From an uncultured Collinsella sp. (lineage in GTDB: Bacteria; Actinomycetota; Coriobacteriia; Coriobacteriales; Coriobacteriaceae), in NCBI GenBank assembly GCA_900538305.1, contig UPXY01000009.1:1-64000 (forward strand): 64,000 nucleotides of DNA, read 5' to 3'. The first letter of the stretch is position 1. Each line of letters opens with the position of its first letter. A program made the position numbers and the translations under genes. Positions 18,336-26,436 of this stretch are shown here, one piece after another. The notes below the pieces were generated by a model. The model did not search any database. It was given only the letters and a program-made list of their open reading frames with translations, and was not told the origin of the DNA.

Positions 18336-19283
18336 ATGGCTCATGTTTGGACGATCGAGGCGGGACACCTTGTTGCCGTGCCGGATGTCGAGGTGGGCGA
18401 GCTATCTTCCCGCATCGAGCTCATGGGCTTCGATGACGTGGAGCAGACGTTTGCGGAGCGCTCGATCCGCGAGGTGTTCGCCCAAGCGGAGCACGTCGCG
18501 GTTCCCTTTGTCGAACAGGTGGGGGAGTATGCGGCAGGCATCGTCGTGCTGCCCGCAGGGGCGGCGAAGGTGTCGGCGGCAGCTCGGTTCGGGTTTCTGC
18601 TGCAGGCACACGCTCTTGTGCTTTTCGACGATCGCGGCGTATGCGAGCCGGTGATTGCGCGGCTTGCTGGGGGCGAAGTGCCGGTTGAATCGCCCGCCGC
18701 CGTGCTCTGTGCGCTCTTGCGTGCGCCCCTGCGCGACCATCCGGCGCTGCTCTCGCGGGTTCGCGACGATTTCGAACAGATCGAGGAGCGCTTGCTCGAG
18801 GGGAAGACGCGTATCGACCGTCCGCGCATGATATCGGACGCTCGTCATATGCGTGGGCTCGATGTGTTCTACCAGGGCATATCCGACATGCTTGACACGC
18901 TGGCGAATGGCGGGGCTACGGTGTTGGACGCCGACGACCGCGCGCGCTTTGCCGCCTTGGCACGACAGGTCGATCGCCTCGTTACACGCCTCGAATCGCT
19001 CCAAGATTTCAGCCTGCAGGTGCACGGCATGTATCAAGAGGAGATCGACCTTAGGCAGAATAGCATCATGCAGTGGCTCACCGTGGTGGCGACGATCGCC
19101 ATGCCGCTCACGTTCATCACGAGCTGGTACGGCATGAATTTCCGTAACATGGCGCTCATCAATGCGGAGTGGGGCTATCCGGTCGCGGCGGCGCTATGCC
19201 TGCTCGTTGCGTTGGGAGAGATCGCCGTATTCCATCGCCGTGGGTGGTTGAAGTTCGGAGACGGGAAACGTCGCCGCAGGTAG
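18336..19283 (+). CDS. corA: CorA-family divalent metal transporter
   Basis: CorA proteins are pentameric Mg2+ (or Co2+/Ni2+) channels. The 315-residue chain has a soluble N-terminal part, a long helix ending in QWLTVVATIAMP, and the defining YGMNF selectivity motif between two C-terminal helices (about residues 248-310). The C-terminal FHRRGWLKF with a basic end is usual. AGGAGG is nine bases before ATG 18336. The sequence is divergent in the N-terminal domain, so the metal is uncertain. Confidence 0.88.
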   Translation: MAHVWTIEAGHLVAVPDVEVGELSSRIELMGFDDVEQTFAERSIREVFAQAEHVAVPFVEQVGEYAAGIVVLPAGAAKVSAAARFGFLLQAHALVLFDDRGVCEPVIARLAGGEVPVESPAAVLCALLRAPLRDHPALLSRVRDDFEQIEERLLEGKTRIDRPRMISDARHMRGLDVFYQGISDMLDTLANGGATVLDADDRARFAALARQVDRLVTRLESLQDFSLQVHGMYQEEIDLRQNSIMQWLTVVATIAMPLTFITSWYGMNFRNMALINAEWGYPVAAALCLLVALGEIAVFHRRGWLKFGDGKRRRR

Positions 19284-19289
19284 CGTGCG

Positions 19290-19381
19290 TGTAAAATTAC
19301 CCCAGCGACTTTTTTACATCGCCAACGATTGCGTTTCCAATGGGCTAAAACATCGGGCGATGTAAAAAAGTCGCCGCAGGT
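19290..19381. repeat. Inverted intergenic repeat (gtcgctgggg family)
   Basis: The unit GTAAAATTACCCCAGCGACTTTTTTACATC at 19291-19320 is partly inverted at 19357-19375. Copies of the same unit occur at 19480-19510, 34331-34351, 34402-34422 and 34544-34574. Stop-proximal placement after CorA suggests it also ends transcription. Confidence 0.75.
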
Positions 19382-19397
19382 AAGGTGAGCCATTAAG

Positions 19398-19467
19398 GGA
19401 CGGGTTCAAAACGTTACCTTTTGCTGCATTTGGGGACAGGTTCTGCGCATCAGTCATTGGGGACGGG
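19398..19467. repeat. 'ttggggacgggttcaaa' repeat units
   Basis: Three imperfect copies of GGGGACGGGTTCAAA-like sequence lie at about 19397, 19433 and 19459. Related units occur at 38168-38335 and 40950-40975. They are always between genes, like REP elements. Confidence 0.65.
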
Positions 19468-19479
19468 TTCAAATGGCTT

Positions 19480-19510
19480 GATGTAAAAAAGTCGCTGGGG
19501 TTATTTTACA
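19480..19510. repeat. 31-base copy of the gtcgctgggg repeat
   Basis: This copy is identical over 31 bases to 34544-34574, about 15 kb away, apart from its neighbours. It lies at the 3' end of the small zinc-ribbon-like gene on the minus strand. Confidence 0.8.
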
Positions 19511-19512
19511 TG

Positions 19513-19803
19513 TCACGTCCACGGGTGCGAGGTGAGATGCCATCCGTTGCAGTAGGAGCACTTGTAGGTCGAAAGACCGCGCCGGCCGTGTTCCTCGCAG
19601 GCGGCGATAGCTTCGAGCGCGTCCGCGCGAGTGGGGTAGCGCATCTTCGAGGCACAGGATTTCTCGTAGCGGGCGTGCTCGCGTGCAGCATCGAGCTCGT
19701 CGCGGCGCACAGACTCCTGCTCGAACAGGCTGCCGAGGTCTTCGAGTTCCGATTTGAATGCTGCCACGCGCTTCGCCTTCGCCGACGGCTTCCTGCTCGC
19801 CAC
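19513..19803 (-). CDS. Small protein with C-terminal zinc-ribbon-like motif
   Basis: The 96-residue product has a charged helical N-terminus and an ending with YPTRADALEAI, then YKCSYCNGWHLTSHP. The Cys-x2-Cys followed by W-H is a half zinc ribbon seen in small actinobacterial proteins of unknown function. It reads against its neighbours and has coding-like composition. Its role is unknown; nucleic-acid binding is only a possibility. The reading begins just after TGAGGAGAAAGCGTGGC on the minus strand. Confidence 0.65.
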   Translation of the reverse strand: MASRKPSAKAKRVAAFKSELEDLGSLFEQESVRRDELDAAREHARYEKSCASKMRYPTRADALEAIAACEEHGRRGLSTYKCSYCNGWHLTSHPWT

Positions 19804-19978
19804 GCTTTCTCCTCACCGTGATAAAAAACAGTCAGTCTGGTTTCTATCTTTCCCGCCTGCGCCCGTTCATACCGTATGAACCAGCCATTCAAGAATCATC
19901 CACGCGCCGCTCGCCCGCGCGCCGTCGCGCCACGATACAATGAGGTCATCCGTTCCTCCAAGAGCAAGGAGCACATCC

Positions 19979-20965
19979 ATGGATCTTCCGAACAAGCGTC
20001 CCGACGACATGGCGCGCATCAACACCCCCGAGCTTGCGCAGGCGTTCATCGACGAGCAGGTGGCTGCGTGCCGCGAGCAGATCGGCGACAAGAACGTGCT
20101 CCTGGCGCTTTCCGGCGGCGTCGACTCCTCCGTGGTGGCGGCGCTGCTCATCAAGGCGGTGGGCAAACAGCTCATCTGCGTGCACGTGAACCACGGCCTC
20201 ATGCGCAAGGGCGAGTCCGAGCAGGTCATCGACGTGTTCAAGAACCAGATGGACGCGAATCTCGTCTACGTGGATGCCACGGACCGCTTCCTCGGTTTGC
20301 TCGCTGGCGTGGAGGAGCCCGAGGCCAAGCGCAAGATCATCGGTGCCGAGTTCATCCGCGTGTTCGAGGAGGAGGCGCGCAAGGTTGCCGGCGAGGTCGA
20401 TTTCCTTGCCCAAGGAACGATCTATCCCGACATCATCGAGTCCGACGGCGTGAAGGCGCATCATAACGTGGGCGGCCTGCCCGACGACCTGCAGTTCGAG
20501 CTCGTGGAGCCCGTGCGCCTACTCTTCAAAGATGAGGTGCGCGAAGTCGGTCGCGCGCTCGGCCTGCCCGAGTCCATGGTCGAGCGCCAACCGTTCCCCG
20601 GTCCCGGCTTGGGCGTGCGGTGCCTCGGCGCCATCACGCGCGACCGCCTCGAGGCGCTGCGCGAGGCCGATGCGATCCTGCGTGAGGAGTTCGCCAATGC
20701 CGGGCTCGCTGGCAAGGTGTGGCAGTACTTCGTGGTGGTGCCGGACATGCGCGCCACGGGTGTGCGTGACGGCAAGCGCCTCTATGCGTGGCCGGCGATC
20801 ATCCGTGCCGTGAATACGGTGGATGCCATGACCGCAACGGTGCCGGAACTCGATTGGGCGCTGCTCAAGAAGATCACCGACCGCATTCTCGCCGAGGTGC
20901 CGAGCATCTGCCGCGTTGCTTACGACCTCACGCCGAAGCCCGTCGGCACGATCGAGTGGGAATAA
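19979..20965 (+). CDS. guaA: GMP synthase ATP-pyrophosphatase subunit (no glutaminase domain)
   Basis: This enzyme adenylates XMP and aminates it to GMP. The PP-loop SGGVDSS is at residues 45-51, HVNHGLMRKGE and AQGTIYPDIIES follow, and the C-terminal dimerisation domain with RLYAWPAIIRAV and DLTPKPVGTIEWE is complete. The class I glutaminase that forms the N-terminal 200 residues of most bacterial GuaA proteins is absent; the 328-residue chain resembles the split archaeal-type subunit. A partner glutaminase must lie elsewhere, or ammonia is used. AAGGAG precedes the ATG, and TACAAT at 19936-19941 may be a -10 box. Confidence 0.92.
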   Translation: MDLPNKRPDDMARINTPELAQAFIDEQVAACREQIGDKNVLLALSGGVDSSVVAALLIKAVGKQLICVHVNHGLMRKGESEQVIDVFKNQMDANLVYVDATDRFLGLLAGVEEPEAKRKIIGAEFIRVFEEEARKVAGEVDFLAQGTIYPDIIESDGVKAHHNVGGLPDDLQFELVEPVRLLFKDEVREVGRALGLPESMVERQPFPGPGLGVRCLGAITRDRLEALREADAILREEFANAGLAGKVWQYFVVVPDMRATGVRDGKRLYAWPAIIRAVNTVDAMTATVPELDWALLKKITDRILAEVPSICRVAYDLTPKPVGTIEWE

Positions 20966-20998
20966 GGTTCCGCCTGATTTTCTCCATTTTTAGTTATT

Positions 20999-21042
20999 TT
21001 ACGGCCTTATTTTCGCCAATTAGTGCGAAAATAAGGCCGTAA
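20999..21042. promoter_or_regulatory. 18-bp perfect inverted repeat upstream of the ATPase gene
   Basis: TTACGGCCTTATTTTCGC (20999-21016) is mirrored at 21025-21042 around eight bases. It lies 33 bases after guaA and 22 bases before the next ATG. No T-run follows on the plus strand, so an operator or leader hairpin for the ATPase gene is as likely as a terminator. Confidence 0.6.
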
Positions 21043-21063
21043 CCTATTTACGAGGAGAAAAGC

Positions 21064-22365
21064 ATGGACCGGTTCCTCATGGACGAGCTCGTCGCCTGGA
21101 AGGACAGCCCCCGCCGAAAGCCGCTCATCCTCAACGGGGCGCGCCAGGTCGGCAAGACATGGCTGCTCAAGGAGTTCGGGAGGCGGTGCTTCGACAACGT
21201 CGCGTACGTGAACCTGGACGACAACCCCGGCATGCGCGAGCAGTTCGAGGCCGGCTACGACATCCCTCGCATCATCTCCGCCATACAGTTCGAGACCGGC
21301 CAGGCCGTTTCGGAGGGCAGCACCCTCATCGTCCTGGACGAGATACAGGCGTGTCCGAAGGCGCTCACCTCCCTTAAGTATTTTTGCGAGAACGCCCCTG
21401 GGTACGCGGTCGCCGCGGCGGGGTCGCTTTTGGGCATCTCGGTCCACGAGGGCAGCGGGTACCCCGTGGGCAAGGTGAACACGCTCAACCTCTATCCCCT
21501 CCATTTCCGGGAGTTCCTCGCGGCGACGGGGAACCAGGTGCTCTGCAACCTGATCGAAACGGGAGACGCCGACCTGATAAACGGCTTCTCTGGCAAGCTT
21601 GTCCCCCTCCTCCGCCAGTACTACTACGTGGGAGGCATGCCCGAGGCGGTGAGCGCCTTCCTTGAACGGGGCCTTCTCGAGGACGCGCGCGAGGTCCAGC
21701 TCGAGATCCTGCTGGGCTACGAGCGCGACATCTCGAAGCACCTCAGCAGAACCGAGACCGAGTACGCGCTCGCCGCATGGAAGTCGATACCGGCGCATCT
21801 GGGCCGGGAAAATAAGAAGTTCGTGTTCAGCCACATCGCGGAGGGGGCCCGCGCGAGGAACTACCGCTCCGGCATCACATGGCTCTCCCAGGCGGGCATC
21901 GCGACGATCGTCCGCAGGATTTCCAAACCCGGAATCCCCCTGGCCCCCTACGCTGACGACGCGGCGTTCAAGCTCTTCCTGGTCGATGTCGGGCTGCTCG
22001 GGGCGATGGCGCAGCTGGGCAAGGAGACGGTCGTCGGGGGAAACGGGATCTTCGAGGAATTCAAAGGATCCCTCACCGAGCAGTACGTCTGCCAGCAGCT
22101 CGTGTCCGACTGTGGGCTCGTCCCCTACTACTGGTCGGCGGAGAACTCCTCGGGCGAGATAGACTTCCTCGTGCAGAGACGGAACAGCGTGTTCGCCATC
22201 GAAGTGAAGGCCGAAGAGAACCTACGGTCGAAGAGCCTGCGGGCGTTCAAGGAGTCGCACCCGGACGTCGAAGCCGTGCGCTTCAGCCTGTCGGGATACC
22301 GCGAGCAGGACTGGATGAGGAACGTCCCGCTGTACGCGATGGAGAATATGGAGCTGTGGGCATGA
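21064..22365 (+). CDS. AAA ATPase with DUF4143 domain
   Basis: The 433-residue protein has an AAA_14 domain (Walker A GARQVGKT at 25-32, Walker B LIVLDEIQ near 87, sensor AAAGSLLG) and a C-terminal DUF4143 part with IDFLVQRRNSVFAIEVKAE. That last segment is the D...E-x-K pattern of a nuclease-like fold. These ATPases are widespread in gut bacteria and mobile regions, with no settled function. It has ACGAGGAGAAAAGC before the ATG. It stands alone after an inverted repeat, and a gutted relative lies at 30108. Confidence 0.85.
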   Translation: MDRFLMDELVAWKDSPRRKPLILNGARQVGKTWLLKEFGRRCFDNVAYVNLDDNPGMREQFEAGYDIPRIISAIQFETGQAVSEGSTLIVLDEIQACPKALTSLKYFCENAPGYAVAAAGSLLGISVHEGSGYPVGKVNTLNLYPLHFREFLAATGNQVLCNLIETGDADLINGFSGKLVPLLRQYYYVGGMPEAVSAFLERGLLEDAREVQLEILLGYERDISKHLSRTETEYALAAWKSIPAHLGRENKKFVFSHIAEGARARNYRSGITWLSQAGIATIVRRISKPGIPLAPYADDAAFKLFLVDVGLLGAMAQLGKETVVGGNGIFEEFKGSLTEQYVCQQLVSDCGLVPYYWSAENSSGEIDFLVQRRNSVFAIEVKAEENLRSKSLRAFKESHPDVEAVRFSLSGYREQDWMRNVPLYAMENMELWA

Positions 22366-22462
22366 GGGCTTAATTCCCCTCGCTAACCGAAGACATTGAA
22401 CGTCAAAGAAAAATAGCCCAATCCAGTACGACTTTCAAGTCGAGCATAGCTAGGAGAAACGG

Positions 22463-22728
22463 ATGAAGGCAAATAGAATCACGATGATCGTTTGCGCGGC
22501 AATCGTCATTTTAAGTGGCATATCCATCGCGTTCATAAGCAACGATCTGGCAAAAATATTACTGTGAGCATATTCACGGGATTCATCGTGTCGCTCGTAA
22601 TTGCGACTATCGGCTACTTCCACGAAAGGGCCGTCCTTCTCGAGAAAATCGAGTTCAATATCATAACCCTCTACATCAATATGACAGTCCTCAAGAAAAC
22701 TATCGGAAAAGCGCTGCTGTTGATATAG
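22463..22728 (+). pseudogene. Small two-helix membrane protein, frameshifted
   Basis: AGGAGAAACGG precedes ATG 22463. The reading frame encodes one hydrophobic helix and then stops after DLAKILL at a five-A run. Shifting by one base continues with NITVSIFTGFIVSLVIATIGYF, a second helix, and goes on to a stop at 22726-22728. A single missing A in the run would restore one protein of about 88 residues. It is therefore a recent pseudogene, a sequencing slip, or a programmed frameshift. The family is unknown. The GC content is lower than that of neighbouring core genes. Confidence 0.55.
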
Positions 22729-22882
22729 CAAGCACCAGACACCGCCGAAGCGCAAACAAAGAGAATATCTGGCTTGATGTATTATTCCAATCATTTTGGA
22801 ATAATACCTTTCCGTTGAGAGCATTACGAGACGCACCCCTCTTTCCCGTCAAACCAATCCCATGCCGCAGTGCCAGCGCACC

Positions 22883-22921
22883 CTAAAAGAACCGCCCCGC
22901 AGGATTGCCTGCAGGGCGGAA
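22883..22921 (-). terminator. Terminator of the LAKTG surface protein gene
   Basis: CCGCCCCGCAGG pairs with CCTGCAGGGCGG; on the minus strand the stem is followed by TTCTTTT. It lies about 30 bases beyond the stop codon. Confidence 0.8.
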
Positions 22922-22952
22922 TGAGAAGCTCATATGGATGTCAGGAAACTCC

Positions 22953-24950
22953 CTACAGACGAATTCTCCTCAGGGAGAGTGCGCCCGCAGCGGCGGAAAC
23001 CATGGCAAGGATGGAGAGCGCCGCTATCGGCAACATGGAGCCGTCGCCGGTCTTGGCGAGCGATTCCTTGTCTCCGTCGTTGTCGGCTTTGCTGTCGGCC
23101 GCTTCGCCCTCAGCTGCAAGAACAGTGAACTCGGTTTCAGCGGTGCCGGTATCGGAGACGATCGCCAGCGTATGCTTGCCTGCAGACAGGGCCTCAAGAT
23201 AGGAGGCATTCAAGGTAACGATAGTGCTGCCCTCCTTTACCGTGTAGTTTGAGGCGTCCACGTCTTTTCCGTCTATCTGAACCTTTAAGAAGTCAGCGAA
23301 GGCGGCGTTGGAGGTGAAGGACAGTGCATCCTCGCTACCCTTTTGCCACTCCCCATTCGCGCCTTCAATGATCATTGCCTTGAAGGCGGGGTCGACCGCG
23401 CTGCAAACGGTGCATTTGCCGTTCTCGTAGCTGTGACCGGTGGCCGGGATGTCTGCCACATCCTTCGTATCTGTGTAGGTCTGGCCGTTCAATTCAACGA
23501 TTGCTGTATAAGTGGTTATGCCTGTTTCCGTGCAGGTAGCTGGTGTTTTCACTGCTGATGTAACCGTTACCGCCGGAGTTTCCTTATGGGCTTCATCATC
23601 CTGACAGGTAAAAGTCACGGTGCAGGTTTTTCCATCCTCCGACCAGTTCCAGACAGGATTTCCCCATGTATGGACGTGCTCATTGACTGTCAAGGTCGCC
23701 ACATTGCTGGTGACGCTGCCTGCGCTGTTGCTCACAACACAGCGGTATTGAGTGCCGTTCATGTTGGTAGTGGTGGCCACTGTGATATAGGTAGCATCGG
23801 TGGCACCACCAATATCCGTCCAGCTTCGGCCTCTGTCAGTGCTTTGCTGCCACCGATAGGACAACGGCTCGGTGCCGGTGACTTTCACGGCAAAGGCGGC
23901 AGTTTCATTTTCTTTTACTTCCACATCTTGTGGTTGGGTGGTAATAGTGGGGGCGATTTTGAGCGTGCCATTGCCGGTCGTTGTGCCTTCCAGCTTGCCG
24001 CCGCTCTCTACAGTGATTGTGCCATCGTTGGTCAAAGTCTTTCCATCCGGGACAGTCAGGCTGGCGTCCTTTCCGACGGTCAGGGTTTCGCCCTCGTTGA
24101 TGGTGAGGTCGTCCTGCAATTCCACCTTGCCGTACACGGTGCCGTTCTTGCCGTTAAAGACGATACCTCCGTTGCCATCGCTGCCTGCACCAACCTGAAT
24201 AGCCGTTTCCTTATTCTGAGCCATTATTTGACTGTTTCTTGTATCCACCACTGCGTTGCCGCTGACGGTCAGGCTGGAAGTGCCAGCATTGTTCGTGCCA
24301 GACCAATAATAGTAAATTCCGACATTACCATTGCCACCGGTGGTCAGGCTGCCATTATTTACCGTAATAGTGGAAGTGGTTGCGGCGGTATAAGATAGTA
24401 GATAAACTCCATATTGATTAACAGTGTTAGCTGTAACATCCGCACCGTCGATATCCAGTTTCACATTCTTTTGACCTGCAATCGTAATTCCTGAATTATA
24501 CGTGGTCGGTTCGACATCTAAGCTGCCAGGACCCTTAATAGACAAGGAGGCATTTCCAGTCGTGGAATCTACACGAATTCCGCCGGCCGTTATGGTACTC
24601 GTTCCTTGGGATACTACTATAGTGAGAGAAACATCAGAAGACTGACTAAAAGCGATCACACTACCGCGATACTGGGCACCACTTCCAACACTCACACTTT
24701 CATTGTGAGAAATTTCTGCCCCATTCAGCGTAAGGGTGACGGTGTCTGCGTCATAATAAAACTGACCGCTGGAAGGACCTGTGCCCTCAACCTTTGTCCA
24801 AGTTCCGCCTTGGTTTTCATAACATCCGCTTTCTGAAATTAGCTGACCGCCTACATAGAGTTCAATTCCGTCTGCCGCCAGTGCTGTGGCGGGCATCAGG
24901 CCCAGGCAGAGAGTCAGTGCGCAGAGCAGGCTTAAAAATTGTTTTTTCAT
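22953..24950 (-). CDS. Cell-wall-anchored surface protein (LAKTG) with Ig-like domain
   Basis: The 665-residue protein starts with a Sec signal peptide (residues 1-25, ending ATALA). Residues 26 to about 340 are a beta-rich region with repeated strands. An Ig-like domain follows (about 345-435, with YRWQQSTDRG and YRCVVSNSAGSV), then HVHTWGNP and ATCTETG segments common in Firmicutes surface proteins. It ends in LAKTGD, a hydrophobic helix and RRIRL, a sortase sorting signal. GC and codon use are well below the neighbours, and the signal peptide style is clostridial, so transfer is likely. The LAxTG form suits class E sortases of Actinobacteria, but this is not proof of processing here. Confidence 0.85.
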   Translation of the reverse strand: MKKQFLSLLCALTLCLGLMPATALAADGIELYVGGQLISESGCYENQGGTWTKVEGTGPSSGQFYYDADTVTLTLNGAEISHNESVSVGSGAQYRGSVIAFSQSSDVSLTIVVSQGTSTITAGGIRVDSTTGNASLSIKGPGSLDVEPTTYNSGITIAGQKNVKLDIDGADVTANTVNQYGVYLLSYTAATTSTITVNNGSLTTGGNGNVGIYYYWSGTNNAGTSSLTVSGNAVVDTRNSQIMAQNKETAIQVGAGSDGNGGIVFNGKNGTVYGKVELQDDLTINEGETLTVGKDASLTVPDGKTLTNDGTITVESGGKLEGTTTGNGTLKIAPTITTQPQDVEVKENETAAFAVKVTGTEPLSYRWQQSTDRGRSWTDIGGATDATYITVATTTNMNGTQYRCVVSNSAGSVTSNVATLTVNEHVHTWGNPVWNWSEDGKTCTVTFTCQDDEAHKETPAVTVTSAVKTPATCTETGITTYTAIVELNGQTYTDTKDVADIPATGHSYENGKCTVCSAVDPAFKAMIIEGANGEWQKGSEDALSFTSNAAFADFLKVQIDGKDVDASNYTVKEGSTIVTLNASYLEALSAGKHTLAIVSDTGTAETEFTVLAAEGEAADSKADNDGDKESLAKTGDGSMLPIAALSILAMVSAAAGALSLRRIRL

Positions 24951-24966
24951 GACGGGTCTCCTCGCC

Positions 24967-25430
24967 TTATGAATAATCTATTGTTTTATTATCCCATAAA
25001 AAGAATGTTTTCCGCCTTCCGCTCTTGACAAAAGTCAGGGAGAAAGCCTCCGAGGGCGCATGGTTTGCATCCCCCGATTGCCGTATCAGAGACAGCGTGC
25101 GCCCGTTGAAAACCACCTGTGACCACTCCCTTTCGTAAATATGGGAGTAGTCGCCAGGGAATAGTCGCAAATCAGATGAAACGGAAGCAAAAACCTCATT
25201 TTGTAATCACCTCGCCCGATTACAAAATGATTCGCTCTACAAGGAACTTCCTGAAAGAGGAGCAACAAGATGACACGATATAGCATGTATTTTAAATCCC
25301 CAAAAGGTATCTCTAGAGTTGCTCCGTTGGTTTTTGAAAAGCTACAGATGCCTACTTTGCTGAATTTCCCCTCGTAAAGCTCTTCCCAGCTTGTGTCCCA
25401 GAGGGCTGTTTTCCAGGTCTTATCGTTCAT
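24967..25430 (-). pseudogene. Degenerate low-GC gene, probably broken
   Basis: The minus strand begins well at 25430 (MNDKTWKTALWDTSWEEL) and ends well near 24970 (SEAFSLTFVKSGRRKTFFLW), but these two parts are in different frames. The break lies around 25195-25230, where a 12-bp inverted repeat sits inside the reading frame. Both halves read like one small soluble protein of about 150 residues. I do not recognise the family; an immunity-type protein is possible given the SMI1/KNR4-like neighbour. Confidence 0.4.
25197..25229. repeat. 12-bp palindromic element inside the broken gene
   Basis: CATTTTGTAATC (25197-25208) and GATTACAAAATG (25218-25229) form a perfect hairpin around nine bases. 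It coincides with the frame break, so it may be an inserted element. Confidence 0.6.
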
Positions 25431-25635
25431 AGGTCTCCAAACGGTGAAAGGGCTGTTGATAAATATCTACCCACACGGTAGCGTCTGACAATGAATGAGA
25501 CTGACGGCTCCGTACCAAGCAGGTGTGCGTCCTTTTCGTGCACCTGCGGAATGAAAGCTCTCCCTCGATGTCGTGCATCTGTCCCTCTCGTAAGATGAAG
25601 CAAGGGAGGTACTCTAGGGAAGTGGAGAAGGCCAC

Positions 25636-26067
25636 ATGGAGAGCGGCTTCGCAGACTGGGCTGCGCGGGAGTTTCGCCATCCCGTGCCCAGTGAGTATCG
25701 GAACTTCCTTTGTCGAGGTGAGGCCGTCCATGCCGTGTCCATCATGCCCCCTCGGGCGTATCTCGTAACGGACAGTGGGGATGAATACGAGATCTCAGAG
25801 TGGTTTCCCGGCGAGCGCATACCCGACGTCTACCGATGCTGTCGTGCGGAAGGGCTGATAGCCGAGCATCTACTGCCGATTTTCGACAGCTGTGGCTGCA
25901 TCGCGGCGCTTGACTGTGATGAGCGTTCGAACACGTATGGATGCGTTCTCCTGCAGACTCCCGAGGGGCACTATGATGAGGCGCTTCAGGAGAACGTCTA
26001 CGTAGAGCCGGTTCTTCTCGCCCGGAGCTTCTCGGACGTGTTGACCTCTCTGAGGAGCGCTCGATAA
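25636..26067 (+). CDS. SMI1/KNR4 (SUKH)-like protein
   Basis: The 143-residue protein shows the SUKH pattern: an N-terminal helix, VPSEYRNFL, a hydrophobic strand, an acidic DEYEI strand, and IFDSCGCIAALDC where the family has its Gly-rich strand. SUKH proteins often neutralise contact-dependent or polymorphic toxins. No toxin gene is intact nearby, so this may be an orphan immunity gene. GGAGAAGG precedes the ATG. The assignment is by motif reading only. Confidence 0.6.
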   Translation: MESGFADWAAREFRHPVPSEYRNFLCRGEAVHAVSIMPPRAYLVTDSGDEYEISEWFPGERIPDVYRCCRAEGLIAEHLLPIFDSCGCIAALDCDERSNTYGCVLLQTPEGHYDEALQENVYVEPVLLARSFSDVLTSLRSAR

Positions 26068-26436
26068 GGCGAGAACCTGCGATGGGGCGCATCATAGACT
26101 CTCGCGGAAAGAGCGTTGCCGTTGCGGTATTGGAGGGAGTCGCGGCGTCGTACGCGCTGCTTGCTGAGCGCGTTTGCCTGCCGTAGGAACCCCGTGGCCC
26201 CGTAGGGCGCCTTATTGCTCATCTTGTGTCTCGTGCATTCGTGCCATTTTGGGGCGAATGACTACCAGAGAAACGGGATTCCGTTTGTGAGAGGGGTATA
26301 CTGAACGTATTCATTTGAGGAGGCATGCATGACGACTTCCTTCTAGCCGACAAGTCTGACAGCAGCGCGGGCCGCGCAACCTGGCGATGCCGGGGCGGTT
26401 TGTTGCGGCTCGTAATCGGATGGAAGGGCGGTTGCT
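26068..26436. other. Spacer with two short reading frames and no clear gene
   Basis: A 34-codon frame at 26082-26186 has coding-like composition (MGRIIDSRGKSVAVAV) and may be a gene remnant. A well-placed GAGGAGG at 26318 leads only a five-codon frame (ATG 26329, stop 26344). TATACT at 26297-26302 could be its -10 box. This may be a leader peptide for the nucleotidyltransferase gene. Confidence 0.4.

Noticed and set aside
22450..22836. A 128-codon minus-strand frame opposite the split membrane protein
   Set aside because: It has no good ribosome-binding site, and the plus-strand reading has two proper helices and a strong Shine-Dalgarno.
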